Shown: positions 52,611-62,151 of the stretch, in pieces
Numbering within the stretch: the stretch's first letter is position 1
Layout: the number at the start of each line of letters is the position of its first letter
NCBI RefSeq assembly: GCF_020524045.1
Contig: NZ_JAIVKL010000010.1
Span: forward strand, 110,296-174,295
Length of the DNA: 64,000 nucleotides
Reading direction: 5' to 3'
Source of the DNA: Metabacillus litoralis
GTDB lineage: Bacteria > Bacillota > Bacilli > Bacillales > Bacillaceae
Made by a program: the position numbers and the translations under genes
The notes under the pieces: model-generated
What the model was told of the DNA's origin: nothing
Seen by the model: the letters and a program-made list of their open reading frames with translations, nothing else
The model's database searches: none

Positions 52611-53183
52611 TTATTTTGGCGATAATTCACTTTCCGTCACCCACTTATGGTTTTTCACTTCCTCACCACCAGTTGTTGGTGTGTAATCAACCATATAGAC
52701 TGTCATATCTTCCACTGAGTCTACAACCGCTGTTGCACCTTTCATACCTTCCATATGCTCCGTATTTAGAACAACCTCTTCCCCTGACTGAAATGGTTCA
52801 TTTCCTGCATTTTCAATTTCTTCGTGGATAACCCATTTATGATCTTCAACTCTTTCGCCACCAGTTGTTGGTGTATAAGAAACAACATAAACATTTGTAT
52901 CATATGCTCCTACAATTGTAGCTTCTGCACCCTTCATGCCTTTCATGTGGTCTGTGTCAAGTATAGCTTGACTTCCAACTTTATAAGTTGAATTTTCTTC
53001 TACTTTTAATCCTTCTGGAACGTCACCAGAGTCTGAATGATTCATCTCAGAATGATCAATTTCCATATTATGGTCATAATTAGAATTTTTCTCTTCGGAA
53101 CTTTTATCATCATTGTTTGCACAAGCTGAAAGGAAAATAGCTAAAATTAATGTCACAATACCGATCCCGAGTTTTTCTCTCAT
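52611..53183 (-). CDS. ydhK: YdhK-family lipoprotein with two DUF1541 domains
   Basis: A 190-residue lipoprotein. The signal peptide has lipobox FLSAC (Cys near residue 21), followed by a His/Met/Asp-rich linker (YDHNMEIDHSEMNHSDSGD) that looks able to bind copper. Two tandem DUF1541 repeats follow (about residues 65-122 and 128-186), each with the pattern TDHMKGMKGAEATIVGAYDT...YTPTTGGERVEDHKWV. B. subtilis YdhK has the same double domain and is linked with metal resistance in several Firmicutes. It is convergent with the BNR lipoprotein gene. The ATG follows GAGGAG. Confidence 0.88.
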   Translation of the reverse strand: MREKLGIGIVTLILAIFLSACANNDDKSSEEKNSNYDHNMEIDHSEMNHSDSGDVPEGLKVEENSTYKVGSQAILDTDHMKGMKGAEATIVGAYDTNVYVVSYTPTTGGERVEDHKWVIHEEIENAGNEPFQSGEEVVLNTEHMEGMKGATAVVDSVEDMTVYMVDYTPTTGGEEVKNHKWVTESELSPK

Positions 53184-53307
53184 TTTATTTACTCCTCAAT
53201 TAAATTAGAATTCATCTTTGTAATAATTTAGGGTGCTTATCAAAAAGATAACAAAAGATTTTGCAGAAAATATGCAAAAATGATTTCAACTTTGTAAAAA
53301 AAAGAAC

Positions 53308-53340
53308 AGCATGTAGAAATTTCTACATGCTGCTTATTAT
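53308..53340 (+). terminator. Isolated perfect hairpin
   Basis: AGCATGTAGAAA/TTTCTACATGCT, a perfect 24-bp palindrome in the gap upstream of ydhK; the T tail is weak. No gene reads into it from the left. Confidence 0.4.
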
Positions 53341-53405
53341 ATCCTTATTGGCCATAAATTAATTTTAAAAACAAACTGGTGTTTTTCTATTATTTGTCTA
53401 ATGAA

Positions 53406-53531
53406 ATGTGTGTCAGGTTTTGTGGAGAAAAACTCGATATCTATCCCTTGTCCAGAAGCAACATTAAAAGTCATGCTGTAATAGAGACAAAAAACTTAGA
53501 ACGTGAATTATTCGGAAGAGCTAATTTTGAA
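53406..53531 (+). pseudogene. Gene fragment interrupted by repeat B4
   Basis: A frame reading MCVRFCGEKLDIYPLSRSNI then KSHAVIETKNLERELFGRAN runs straight into the family B element at 53532. The basic, Arg-rich text looks like a piece of a transposase or a ribosomal-type protein, but I cannot place it. No ribosome site. The sequence after the element does not clearly resume the protein. Confidence 0.3.
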
Positions 53532-53714
53532 GGCTATGTTAAAGCTTATGGTTGATTTTTAGCACTTGGTTGATTGAAGTGAAAGGCATGAGACTCCTGC
53601 GGGAGAAGCGTGTCGAAGGGAGACCCCACAGGCCCTTGCGCCGAGGAGGCTTCCGGACCGCCCGCGGAAAGCGAATGCCTGTAACGGAAATCAACCACAA
53701 AGTTTAACAGAGCC
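53532..53714. mobile_element. Family B MITE-like element, copy 4 (reverse orientation)
   Basis: 183 bp, from GGCTATGTTAAAGC to AGTTTAACAGAGCC. It is flanked by the exact 8-bp direct repeat ATTTTGAA (53524-53531 and 53715-53722). It has the same length and GC core as copy 3, in the opposite direction, and no nested insert. Confidence 0.9.
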
Positions 53715-53902
53715 ATTTTGAAAGAGTAAGAATTTCAGGAGGCAAACAAAATGATTCATAGTAAATTTGAGTATACAAAAGCTTAAAGTTCAAGATGTAG
53801 CAAAGGCTTATGAAGAATGTTGACTATCTTGTAGGTAAAAGTTAAAGTATAACAAGAAAAATGAATAGAAAAAGTCACTGAAATCTCAGTGACTTTTCAA
53901 CC

Positions 53903-55318
53903 TTATAAATACTTTCTAGAAATACTTTTTCCATCATACGTAAATAGCACAGCCTTATCTTCTAAAACACTTTCCATATGAACAGGTCTTCCCCACAGCT
54001 GATAAATATAAGGAAGGACTTTCTCTAAATACTTAAGATCAAGCTCGATATCCTCGAACCAATGCTTTAAATAGAGCTCATTATTTTTTAAATAATCTCC
54101 ATCATTGACAGTTATATAAGGAAATCCACCATTCACCCTCATACTAACAAGCTGATCACGAACATTTTCCCATTCTTTATCAACCACTTTATAATCTCTA
54201 CCTTGCTTTTGGAATAAATACATATCTTCACGCATCACAAGATCTTTTGTTAAATAATTTCGAATAAATGATATATCTGATTCAACCTCACGGACTTCAA
54301 ACATTTTCTCTCGACCAGATCCAGGAGTTGCTCCAAACATTTTCATTTCTTCTGTTGGATGATTATATCGTTCCTCGATGTCTTCAAAAATCTTCAAACC
54401 CAAGTAATAAGGATTAATGCTTGTTTTTGAAGGCTGTACAACACCAGCATTAAGCTTAGCAAATTCAATGGATTCGTCTGATGTTAGTTCAAGCTCCCGA
54501 AGTATTCGTTGATGCCAATACGAAGCCCAGCCTTCGTTCATGATTTTCGTTTCTAGCTGTGGCCAGAAATACAACATTTCATCACGCATCATTGTTAAGA
54601 TATCACGTTGCCAATCTTCTAATTCACGGCTATATTCTTCAATAAATAGCAAAATATCTTTTTCAGGTGTTGGTGGAAATTTACGTTTCTTCTTTTTTAC
54701 TGTATGTTTTGGCTTTTGTTTATCATCAAGCTTCCAAAGATCATCATAAGGTGTGATTGTTTTTTCTTCCATTTCTTCGAACTCAATATCATCAATAGTC
54801 CAAGAAAGCTTAGGTCTAACTAATGATGGATCAATATGCTCTTGTATAGCAAGAACAGCATCTAAAAATGTTTCTACTTCATGCCTTCCATATTGTATTT
54901 CATAATGTTTAATTCGTTCAGCAGTGGCTGACATGCTTTCGACCATCTCCCGCTTTGTATTTCCAAAGCGTGCATTATTTTTAAAGAAATCACAGTGAGC
55001 TAAAACGTGGGCAACAATTAATTTATTTTGGATAAGAGAGTTCGTGTCTAGAAGAAATGCGTAGCAAGGATCTGAGTTAATAACAAGTTCATATATTTTG
55101 CTCAAACCTAAATCATATTGCAGCTTCATCTTATGAAATTGCTTCCCAAAACTCCAGTGTGAAAATCTTGTTGGCATTCCATAAGCACCAAATGTATAAA
55201 TAATATCTGCTGGACAGATTTCATATCTCATAGGATAAAAATCAAGTCCAAAGCCAGTAGCAACTTCCGTTATTTCAGCAATTGCATATTCAAGAGCCTT
55301 TTGTTCAGATTCTTTCAT
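53903..55318 (-). CDS. spoVR: Stage V sporulation protein R
   Basis: A 471-residue cytoplasmic SpoVR, full length. Recognisable family blocks: [34 protein letters not shown] near the start, [53 protein letters not shown] in the middle and [18 protein letters not shown] after it. The H/E clusters ([14 protein letters not shown]) suggest a metal site. SpoVR is needed for normal spore cortex formation in B. subtilis; its biochemical role is not known. The ATG follows GGGGGGAG. It is a single gene. Confidence 0.95.
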   Translation of the reverse strand: MKESEQKALEYAIAEITEVATGFGLDFYPMRYEICPADIIYTFGAYGMPTRFSHWSFGKQFHKMKLQYDLGLSKIYELVINSDPCYAFLLDTNSLIQNKLIVAHVLAHCDFFKNNARFGNTKREMVESMSATAERIKHYEIQYGRHEVETFLDAVLAIQEHIDPSLVRPKLSWTIDDIEFEEMEEKTITPYDDLWKLDDKQKPKHTVKKKKRKFPPTPEKDILLFIEEYSRELEDWQRDILTMMRDEMLYFWPQLETKIMNEGWASYWHQRILRELELTSDESIEFAKLNAGVVQPSKTSINPYYLGLKIFEDIEERYNHPTEEMKMFGATPGSGREKMFEVREVESDISFIRNYLTKDLVMREDMYLFQKQGRDYKVVDKEWENVRDQLVSMRVNGGFPYITVNDGDYLKNNELYLKHWFEDIELDLKYLEKVLPYIYQLWGRPVHMESVLEDKAVLFTYDGKSISRKYL

Positions 55319-55414
55319 GCTCTCCCCCCTAAGCTATTGTTATCCTAAATGTATGTGCTTAGGAGAGAAAAGATGAAAGGGTTTGTTTATATTTAAAATT
55401 TAGTCTTCAAAAAA

Positions 55415-56635
55415 TTAAGCATTTTGAGTTTCTTTTAAATTGATTGATGGTCCAAAAAATTCATAACGAATCGCATCTTCTTTGACATTTAGAGACTCTA
55501 ACTGATCAATCATGCTTTTCATGAAAGGCGCTGGTCCGCAAATATAAAAAGAATGATCTTTGTCCGCTATTAAATTTTTAAAATTCCTTAAATTTATTCT
55601 TCCCTCAGAAATATGTTCACTTTCATCAATAGCAGTTACGCGATCGTAGTAGAAATATCCTTCTGCATTCATTAGTTTATTCAATGTTTCTTTTACTTCA
55701 AGTTTAAACGCATGAACTTCTTCATTTTTTGCAGCATGAATAAATGTAACAGGACGATTTGGTTGGTTCTCAGCGATATCCTTTAACATACTCATCATTG
55801 GTGTAATTCCAACACCACCACTAATAAGGAAAACCGGATTTTCCTCACGATCATCTAAAACAAAATCACCAGCCGGAGCCGTTATTGCTATTGTATCTCC
55901 TATATCCATATTATTATGAAGATAATTCGAAACCTTACCTTCCTCCTGAAGTTGTTCACCACTTTCTCGCTTTATAGAAATTCTTAAATATTTTTTTCCA
56001 GGTGAATCTGATAAGCTATATTGTCGATTTAATAGATATGTTTCGCCTGGTATCTCTAATCGAACTGTTACATATTGGCCCGGTTTAAAATTTGGAATCG
56101 TCGTTTCATCTTTTGCTTCTAAATAAAATGATGTAATCATTGAACTTTCTTTTTCTTTCCTAACAATTCGAAAATCCTTGAAGCCTTCCCATGCAACAGC
56201 TTTTGTTTGTTCATACATTTCCTGTTCTACATCAATAAACACACTAGCAATGACTCCATAAGCCTCTTCCCATGCTTTTAGAATATCTGGGGTAGCAGCG
56301 TCTCCTAATACATCTTTAATTGCTTTAAGTAAGTACTCTCCCACAATTGGGTAATGCTCTTTTTTCACATTCAAACTTCTATGTTTATATGCGATTTGTT
56401 TGACAGCTGGAAGCAGCACTTCTAATTGATCAATGTATGTTGCCGCTGCATAAACTGTATTGGCTAATGCCGTTTGTTGTCGTCCTTTTTTCTGGTTAAC
56501 GAAATTAAAAATATTTAATAGTTCGGGATGAGCTTCAAACATTGTTTTATAAAAATAAGTAGTAATTTCTGTTCCTCGCTCAGCTAAAATTGGTGCTGTT
56601 GATTTAACAATTTCAATCGTTTTTTGAGAAAGCAC
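55415..56635 (-). CDS. hmp: Flavohemoprotein (nitric oxide dioxygenase)
   Basis: A 406-residue enzyme that turns NO and O2 into nitrate. The N-terminal globin domain (1-140) has the proximal heme His85 (KQIAYKHRSLNV) and distal Tyr29. The FAD domain has RQYSLSDSPG near residue 205. The NAD domain has FLISGGVGITPMMSML near 270-285 and the C-terminal CGPAPFMKSM. Divergent from nsrR, with a nearly perfect NsrR-type box overlapping the region just before its start, so NO should relieve repression. The ATG follows AGGAGATG. Confidence 0.95.
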   Translation of the reverse strand: MLSQKTIEIVKSTAPILAERGTEITTYFYKTMFEAHPELLNIFNFVNQKKGRQQTALANTVYAAATYIDQLEVLLPAVKQIAYKHRSLNVKKEHYPIVGEYLLKAIKDVLGDAATPDILKAWEEAYGVIASVFIDVEQEMYEQTKAVAWEGFKDFRIVRKEKESSMITSFYLEAKDETTIPNFKPGQYVTVRLEIPGETYLLNRQYSLSDSPGKKYLRISIKRESGEQLQEEGKVSNYLHNNMDIGDTIAITAPAGDFVLDDREENPVFLISGGVGITPMMSMLKDIAENQPNRPVTFIHAAKNEEVHAFKLEVKETLNKLMNAEGYFYYDRVTAIDESEHISEGRINLRNFKNLIADKDHSFYICGPAPFMKSMIDQLESLNVKEDAIRYEFFGPSINLKETQNA

Positions 56636-56647
56636 ATCATCATCTCC

Positions 56648-56674
56648 TAAAGATGTATTTAAAATATATCTTTA
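56648..56674. promoter_or_regulatory. NsrR operator at hmp, site 1
   Basis: An inverted repeat with halves TAAAGATGTATTT and AAATATATCTTTA around a central A. This matches the NsrR box type (AAGATGTATTT dyad). It lies 13-39 bases before the hmp start codon. Confidence 0.8.
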
Positions 56675-56700
56675 GGATAATGCACACACCTTTTAAAAGC

Positions 56701-56720
56701 AATATATTAAATACATCTTT
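56701..56720. promoter_or_regulatory. NsrR operator at hmp, site 2
   Basis: Read on the minus strand AAAGATGTATTTAATATATT, one good half-site plus a weaker one, in the hmp-nsrR intergenic region. Confidence 0.6.
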
Positions 56721-56825
56721 AAAAATTTGTCACATTTACTTACATAAATTAAGATTTTAAAATAATATATGGTAAGATGAATAAAATAAAACATTTAGAA
56801 GTCAATGATATGTGAGGTCCTTTAT

Positions 56826-57272
56826 ATGCGCTTAACTCTATACACAGATTACTCTCTTAGAGTTTTAGTATTTTTAGCAACAAAACCAAAAGAAGAGCTA
56901 TCAAATATAAAAGAAATTGCTGAAACTTATAATATATCCAAAAACCATTTAATGAAGGTTACGTATGAGTTAGGAAAAATGGATATTATCGAAACGATTA
57001 GAGGACGTAATGGTGGAATAAGGCTTGCTGTACCTCCAGAAGACATTAATATTGGAAAAGTTGTTCGTCAAACAGAAGAAGACTTCCATATTGTTGAGTG
57101 TTTTGATGAAGAGCGTAACCAATGTATCATCTCACCGGCTTGTGGATTAAAACATGTTTTGAATAAAGCTTTACAAGCTTACTTAGCCGTTTTAGATGAA
57201 TATACTTTAGCGGACTTAGTGAAAAATCAGTCAGCTTTATTATCCTATTTCTCGATTAATCAATCGAACTAA
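56826..57272 (+). CDS. nsrR: NO-responsive Rrf2-family repressor NsrR
   Basis: A 148-residue Rrf2 regulator. The winged helix is IKEIAETYNISKNHLMKVTYELGKMDIIETIRGRNGGIRLA. The three cluster cysteines C92, C100 and C106 (ECFDEERNQCIISPACG) are at exactly the B. subtilis NsrR positions, so it should carry a [4Fe-4S] cluster that reacts with NO. The start is the ATG at 56826; an in-frame ATG at 56805 would add seven residues ahead of the standard MRLTLYTDYSLRVL opening. Divergent from hmp, its main known target. Confidence 0.93.
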   Translation: MRLTLYTDYSLRVLVFLATKPKEELSNIKEIAETYNISKNHLMKVTYELGKMDIIETIRGRNGGIRLAVPPEDINIGKVVRQTEEDFHIVECFDEERNQCIISPACGLKHVLNKALQAYLAVLDEYTLADLVKNQSALLSYFSINQSN

Positions 57273-57311
57273 AAGTTAAACTTGGACATGGCTCCACAAG
57301 ACAAAAATAGT

Positions 57312-57352
57312 AAAAGCTAGCTACCTGTGTGAATGGTGTGCTAGCTTTTTAG
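57312..57352 (+). terminator. Terminator of nsrR
   Basis: AAAAGCTAGC/GCTAGCTTTT stem with an 18-base loop and T run. Confidence 0.75.
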
Positions 57353-57410
57353 CTTAAGGTTTTTTCGTCATTTTTGTTTCCTTTAAAAACTCTACTCGAT
57401 ACTACCTTAC

Positions 57411-57761
57411 TTAAAAATCCCTCTCGTTACCCTCAACCATTTTCACCGTAATGAGCTTTCCTGTTTTCGGGTTAAACACAACATCAATCATAACAACAAA
57501 AACTCTTCCCTTTTTATTCGCTTTAACATGAAAAATATCCTTTGCTTCTTGCTCATTAACTTCCTCGCGTTTTACATATTTATAATCAATAAGCTCTGTG
57601 TCTGGATATTTTTCTTGTACCGATGAAATAGCAATACGACTCCATTTTTTATATTCTATATCAACATCATTATGCTCTCCATATGCTTTCATTCCAGCTG
57701 ATAAAATAATAACAAAGGCAATAAATGTGAAGAATATTTTAGATAGTGAGATCGATTTCAT
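57411..57761 (-). CDS. DUF3889 exported protein (YhdC-like)
   Basis: A 116-residue secreted protein. A signal peptide (about residues 1-27, KIFFTFIAFVIILSAGMKAYG) is followed by the DUF3889 domain: YKKWSRIAISSVQEKYPDTELIDYKYV, then DIFHVKAN, VFVVMIDVVFNPKTGKLITVKMVE. It resembles a small PepSY-like fold. The B. subtilis relatives are YhdC and YqzG; position close to yhdB favours YhdC. Function unknown. The ATG follows GGAGG. Confidence 0.8.
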   Translation of the reverse strand: MKSISLSKIFFTFIAFVIILSAGMKAYGEHNDVDIEYKKWSRIAISSVQEKYPDTELIDYKYVKREEVNEQEAKDIFHVKANKKGRVFVVMIDVVFNPKTGKLITVKMVEGNERDF

Positions 57762-57820
57762 ATAATCCTCCGCTATTGTTTCTTTTGAATATAACTTGCC
57801 CTATTTTACCCGAGCTTATC

Positions 57821-58792
57821 CTACCTTTTCACATATTTCTCTGCATATTCCGCTAGTATGAGACCTATTGATTTATTTCTGTCCCATTCTTCATGGAAAA
57901 CAGATAAAGGTGGATTTGTTTCGTCTACTAAGTAGCTTAGCTCAATAGTCATTGCGGGCTTTTGATAATTTTGAATAAACCAATCTGTATACCCTCCCCC
58001 TAATGCATCTCCTGGAGGATATGAAATTTTGTATCCAGTAACATCTGAAACCATTGTAGCTAATTTGGAATCACGTTGAAGATTTTCTAAAGAATTAAAA
58101 TAATACCAAAACACTTCTCGACCTGAAGTATGATAGGCCACAGAAGCTAGTGGTTTTATTTCTTCAGTAAAAGTAAATAATGACTTTGTTTCACTAGCAC
58201 TAAAGGGTTTTTCTCCCTTATAGTGTGAATAGGAGGCATAAGGTGTATTTCCATTAATTTCTTTCCAGCCTGCTGGATATTGACGATTAAGATCAACACC
58301 TTTTCCGTTCGCTTTCCATCTTTTAAAATTGTTTTCTCCCCCATTCATATCAATATAAATTTCTTGTAAGGAGAGTGGCAGATGTTCAACGCCTTTTTGC
58401 TGGATTGTTACACCATCTGGATTCACCATCGGGACAAACCAAATGGAAACACGATCTAATATATTCAAGCTATGTCCATATAATGAATACTTCTTATCAT
58501 AAGCAGCTGTATAATTCTTCAACATTTCCATAATGATATGAGTTGTCAACCATTCTCGTCCATGATGACTTCCTGTTATGAGAACATTCTTTTTTCCTTC
58601 CCCTAGCTTAATCGCATAAATTTCACGACCAAACTCTGTATGACCTATCGATTTCATCTCTAAATTATATTTATGTGATAGCAATTTCAAATGATTTTCC
58701 ATTCGTTCATATGTATACATTTCTGTTGCTGTACTTCTTATCGGATGAACCAATAAGAAAATAATCATAAAACAGTGAAATATTTTTTTCAT
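57821..58792 (-). CDS. Secreted M14-family zinc carboxypeptidase
   Basis: A 323-residue exported peptidase with a signal peptide (MKKIFHCFMIIFLLVHPIRS). The zinc ligands are in GSHHGREWLT (HxxE) and VAYHTSGREV, substrate-binding residues are in VNPDGV and GVDLNRQYPAGW, and the catalytic Glu is in AMTIELSYLVDE. Such enzymes (gamma-D-glutamyl-meso-diaminopimelate peptidase type) trim peptidoglycan peptides, for example in spores or cell-wall recycling. No LysM domain is present. The start is the ATG at 58792 behind AAGGG; a TTG two codons earlier is possible. Confidence 0.88.
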   Translation of the reverse strand: MKKIFHCFMIIFLLVHPIRSTATEMYTYERMENHLKLLSHKYNLEMKSIGHTEFGREIYAIKLGEGKKNVLITGSHHGREWLTTHIIMEMLKNYTAAYDKKYSLYGHSLNILDRVSIWFVPMVNPDGVTIQQKGVEHLPLSLQEIYIDMNGGENNFKRWKANGKGVDLNRQYPAGWKEINGNTPYASYSHYKGEKPFSASETKSLFTFTEEIKPLASVAYHTSGREVFWYYFNSLENLQRDSKLATMVSDVTGYKISYPPGDALGGGYTDWFIQNYQKPAMTIELSYLVDETNPPLSVFHEEWDRNKSIGLILAEYAEKYVKR

Positions 58793-58951
58793 ATGCAAAA
58801 CCCTTTTTTATTTTTAGGTTTCCATTATGTCTTACTTTTATAAGGGTAAACACTTCCAAGCCTTATAAATCAACAACACCAAGTTTTGCCCAGTAAGATC
58901 AAGAACATTTCACACACACTAAGCATATCTCCTTAAGAAGGAGGGATTTTA

Positions 58952-59194
58952 ATGGACAGCAGTGTGGATTATGACAAAGCTTTATATTACACTCATCGTT
59001 CTCAGTGGGATAACCTACTCATCTTAATGGTTCGCACAAAGGACGATTTTCTTTCAAAAAAAATCGAACAATTTCTTCATGCATATAACTTTGAGCATGA
59101 CTATCAGGAGGTAGAAAAACAACTCTACTCTCTTCTGCGATATATAGATCATGCTGTTGAACACCCAGAGTTGGAATATGTTCAACAAATATAA
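58952..59194 (+). CDS. yhdB: YhdB family protein
   Basis: An 80-residue soluble helical protein. The opening DYDKALYYTHRSQWDNLLILMVRTKDDFLSKKIEQFLHAYNF and the end LLRYIDHAVEHPELEYVQQI are of the YhdB type, 80 residues as in B. subtilis. Its position beside yhdA and yhcZ is also the same. Function unknown. The ATG follows AAGGAGGG. A strong bidirectional terminator separates it from yhdA. Confidence 0.82.
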   Translation: MDSSVDYDKALYYTHRSQWDNLLILMVRTKDDFLSKKIEQFLHAYNFEHDYQEVEKQLYSLLRYIDHAVEHPELEYVQQI

Positions 59195-59208
59195 AAGCCA
59201 TAGCACTC

Positions 59209-59257
59209 AAAAAAGACTGACAGTTGGTTACTGTTATAACCAATGTCAGTCTTTTTT
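59209..59257. terminator. Bidirectional terminator between yhdB and yhdA
   Basis: AAAAAAGACTGACA/TGTCAGTCTTTTTT with an inner TTGGTTA/TAACCAA stem; T-rich on both strands. Confidence 0.92.
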
Positions 59258-59791
<534 letters not shown>

Positions 59792-59808
59792 TTAATCTAC
59801 TCCTTCAT

Positions 59809-60456
59809 TTAATTCTCGATATATCCATTCTTCACAGCAAACAATGCTGCTTGAGTCCTGTCTGAAAGTTGCAGTTTAGAAAGGATATTAGATATATGGG
59901 TTTTCACTGTTTTTTCTGTAATAAATAGCGCCGATGCAATCTCTTTATTGCTTTTCCCTTTAGCCAGCTCGTTTAAAACTTCTTTTTCACGCTTCGTTAA
60001 ATCATTAAACTTTGTTGATTCTTGTTTAGATCCTGAAGATAGATGTGTCATCACATGAGAAGTTACTTTTGGATGTAGTTTACTTTCTCCTTTTAATACA
60101 TCACGAATCGTTTGCACTAATTCATCTGGCTCAATATCTTTTAACTGATAACCAGAAGCTCCTGCACGAATCGCTGGAATGACATGATCTTGATCTGCAT
60201 AGCTCGTCAAAATGATAATTCTCACCTTATTGTTTGTTTCACGAATTGCTTTTGTTGCCTCAACACCGTCCATTTCAGGCATGGACAAATCCATTAACAC
60301 AACATCAGGGCTTAATTCTGTCACCAATGTTACTGCTTCACGCCCATTTGTTGCTTCACCAACAATTTCAATGTCTTTTTGAGTTTTTAGGAAAAATAAC
60401 AATCCTCTGCGAACCACATGATGATCATCAGCAATAAGTACTTTTATTTTATTCAT
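59809..60456 (-). CDS. yhcZ: NarL-family response regulator YhcZ
   Basis: A 215-residue regulator. The receiver domain (1-120) has DDHH, the phospho-acceptor Asp in DVVLMDLSMPEMDG, Thr/Ser in IIILTSYADQDH and Lys in GYQLKD. The LuxR-type HTH (about 148-210) has LTKREKEVLNELAKGKSNKEIASALFITEKTVKTHISNIL. Partner of the YhcY kinase encoded six bases upstream. In S. aureus the equivalent AirR responds to oxygen and redox state through its Fe-S kinase. The ATG follows AAAGGGGGG. Confidence 0.93.
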   Translation of the reverse strand: MNKIKVLIADDHHVVRRGLLFFLKTQKDIEIVGEATNGREAVTLVTELSPDVVLMDLSMPEMDGVEATKAIRETNNKVRIIILTSYADQDHVIPAIRAGASGYQLKDIEPDELVQTIRDVLKGESKLHPKVTSHVMTHLSSGSKQESTKFNDLTKREKEVLNELAKGKSNKEIASALFITEKTVKTHISNILSKLQLSDRTQAALFAVKNGYIEN

Positions 60457-60462
60457 ATGAAA

Positions 60463-61590
60463 CTACCCCCCTTTCTGTAACGGAATAAAAATTGTAATGA
60501 TTGTGCCCTCACCATTACTACTATTTAACTTGAAGTTTCCGTCAATTTTTCTTACACGTTCCTTCATACCTCTTAGACCCATTGTAGGTAGTTGATTTTT
60601 TTCATCATAGTGAAACCCAATTCCCTTATCCTCAATAATCATTTGTACTGTATAATTCTTTCGTAAAAGAGAAAGCCAAACTTTATTTGTACCAGAATGT
60701 TTTTTGCAATTATTTAATGCTTCCTGTCCTATTCTCCACAGTTCTTCTTCAATATGACAAGGTAGTGTACACACACCTTCAATGTTCGAATCAACATTCA
60801 ATCCTAAAACAGTAGCATAATTTAATAATGCTGAACCAATACCATTTTCTAAGCCTTGTGGTCTGAGCTGCCAAATGAGTCCTTTCATCTCAGTTAGTGC
60901 TTCTTGTGAAAGCTCCTGTATATATGAAAGCATCTCTTTTACTTCATTTTCTTTCGTTATTTCCTTTGTTCCTCTAGCAGTTAACATAATTGAAAATAAC
61001 AATTGATTGACAGAATCGTGCAAATCTTGAGCAAGTCTGTTTCTTTCCTCTATTAATGCATGTTTCCGGTCTTTTTCAACAAGTTGTATTCTCTTGATTG
61101 CTGTTCCAATTTGAAATGCAACTGATTCTAATAAGGCAAGCTCTTCATCAGTGAAATGCGTTTTATTTGGAGATGCCATATTTAGCAAACCAAATTTTTC
61201 ATTACCAGCCCGCAACGGAACAGTTGCATGATGCGTCATGCCATTTGTTTCTCCCCAATTATTTTCAATGGCATTCTCTATCCTTTTACAATTGATTATA
61301 TTTGCTGCTTTATTTAAACGACCATCATGATACCGATCAATACACCAACAGTCACCTTCACACATGACCTTTTTCTTATTCCATGTGAGCCCTTTGGGTA
61401 AGTTATATTCTGCTGCTAATTCATATTCACCTTGATTATTTATTAAGAAAATCCACCCTGAATGAAGCTCAGTAAGCTTTAGTAATTCACATAAAATATC
61501 CTTAAGCATTTCTTTCACATCAGTTGCTTCATTTAATTTCTCTGCAATTATTTTAAGTGTATTTAGTTCTCGAATTCGTTTATCTTTCAT
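60463..61590 (-). CDS. yhcY: GAF-domain histidine kinase with four-cysteine cluster motif (YhcY/AirS type)
   Basis: A 375-residue soluble kinase. The N-terminal GAF domain (about 10-165) carries C77-x3-C81-x-C83-x17-C101 (MCEGDCWCIDRYHDG...INC), the arrangement of the redox-active [2Fe-2S] GAF kinases such as S. aureus AirS. HisKA_3 has the phosphorylated His in RLAQDLHDSVNQLLFSIML. The HATPase part includes EELWRIGQEALNNCKKHS, IEDKGIGF and MGLRGMKERV. No transmembrane helix. It probably senses oxygen or oxidants and phosphorylates YhcZ. The ATG at 61590 follows GGGAGAG; a GTG just upstream is possible. Confidence 0.92.
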   Translation of the reverse strand: MKDKRIRELNTLKIIAEKLNEATDVKEMLKDILCELLKLTELHSGWIFLINNQGEYELAAEYNLPKGLTWNKKKVMCEGDCWCIDRYHDGRLNKAANIINCKRIENAIENNWGETNGMTHHATVPLRAGNEKFGLLNMASPNKTHFTDEELALLESVAFQIGTAIKRIQLVEKDRKHALIEERNRLAQDLHDSVNQLLFSIMLTARGTKEITKENEVKEMLSYIQELSQEALTEMKGLIWQLRPQGLENGIGSALLNYATVLGLNVDSNIEGVCTLPCHIEEELWRIGQEALNNCKKHSGTNKVWLSLLRKNYTVQMIIEDKGIGFHYDEKNQLPTMGLRGMKERVRKIDGNFKLNSSNGEGTIITIFIPLQKGG

Positions 61591-61711
61591 CACATTAACT
61601 CTCCCAGCTTCAACAATTCCTTAACCATATTATAGCAATTTTTCATTTGATAAAACCTTCTCTATCTGAATGAAATTTTCTACAACCTTTGGAGTAGTTT
61701 TCCATTATTTG

Positions 61712-61760
61712 TTGACACAACTGTGCATACTGTATATATTATATATAAACAGTATGCACA
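61712..61760 (+). promoter_or_regulatory. Sigma-A promoter overlapped by a GntR-type operator
   Basis: TTGACA (61712-61717) and TATATT (61735-61740) are 17 bp apart. A perfect inverted repeat TGTGCATACTGT (61722-61733) and ACAGTATGCACA (61749-61760) spans the spacer and start region, an ideal repression geometry for the GntR-family protein encoded next. Confidence 0.8.
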
Positions 61761-61774
61761 AAGGAGGTGACTAA

Positions 61775-62146
61775 TTGAATATTATTATTACTAACACAAT
61801 CGATCAGCCAATCTATCTGCAGATTAAAACCCAAATAAAAGAACAAATATTACATGGCTCTCTAAAAGAAAAGGATAGTTTACCTTCGATAAGAAAACTT
61901 GCCAAAGATTTGCAAATTAGTGTGATTACTACAAAAAAGGCCTACGAAGAACTAGAAAAAGAAGGGTTTATTGAAACATATCCTGGAAAAGGTTCATATG
62001 TTGCTGGTCAAAATAGAGAACTACTAAAAGAACAGCAGTTAAAGTTAATTGAAACACATTTAACAAAAGTAATTGAAGAGAGTAAAGCTTTCGACATTAG
62101 TCTTGAAGAATTGAAAAACATTCTAACGCTACTTTATGAGGAGTGA
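61775..62146 (+). CDS. GntR-family regulator, YtrA subfamily
   Basis: A 123-residue repressor. The winged helix (10-78) has PIYLQIKTQIKEQILHGSLKEKDSLPSIRKLAKDLQISVITTKKAYEELEKEGFIETYPGKGSYVA, and a short 40-residue helical tail completes the typical YtrA length. It starts with TTG behind a full-length AAAGGAGGTGA ribosome site. It should bind the inverted repeat over its own promoter and control the ABC exporter genes downstream. In B. subtilis the yhcF and ytrA operons have the same organisation. Effectors in this group are often cell-wall-active agents; unproven here. Confidence 0.92.
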   Translation: MNIIITNTIDQPIYLQIKTQIKEQILHGSLKEKDSLPSIRKLAKDLQISVITTKKAYEELEKEGFIETYPGKGSYVAGQNRELLKEQQLKLIETHLTKVIEESKAFDISLEELKNILTLLYEE

Positions 62147-62151
62147 AATAT

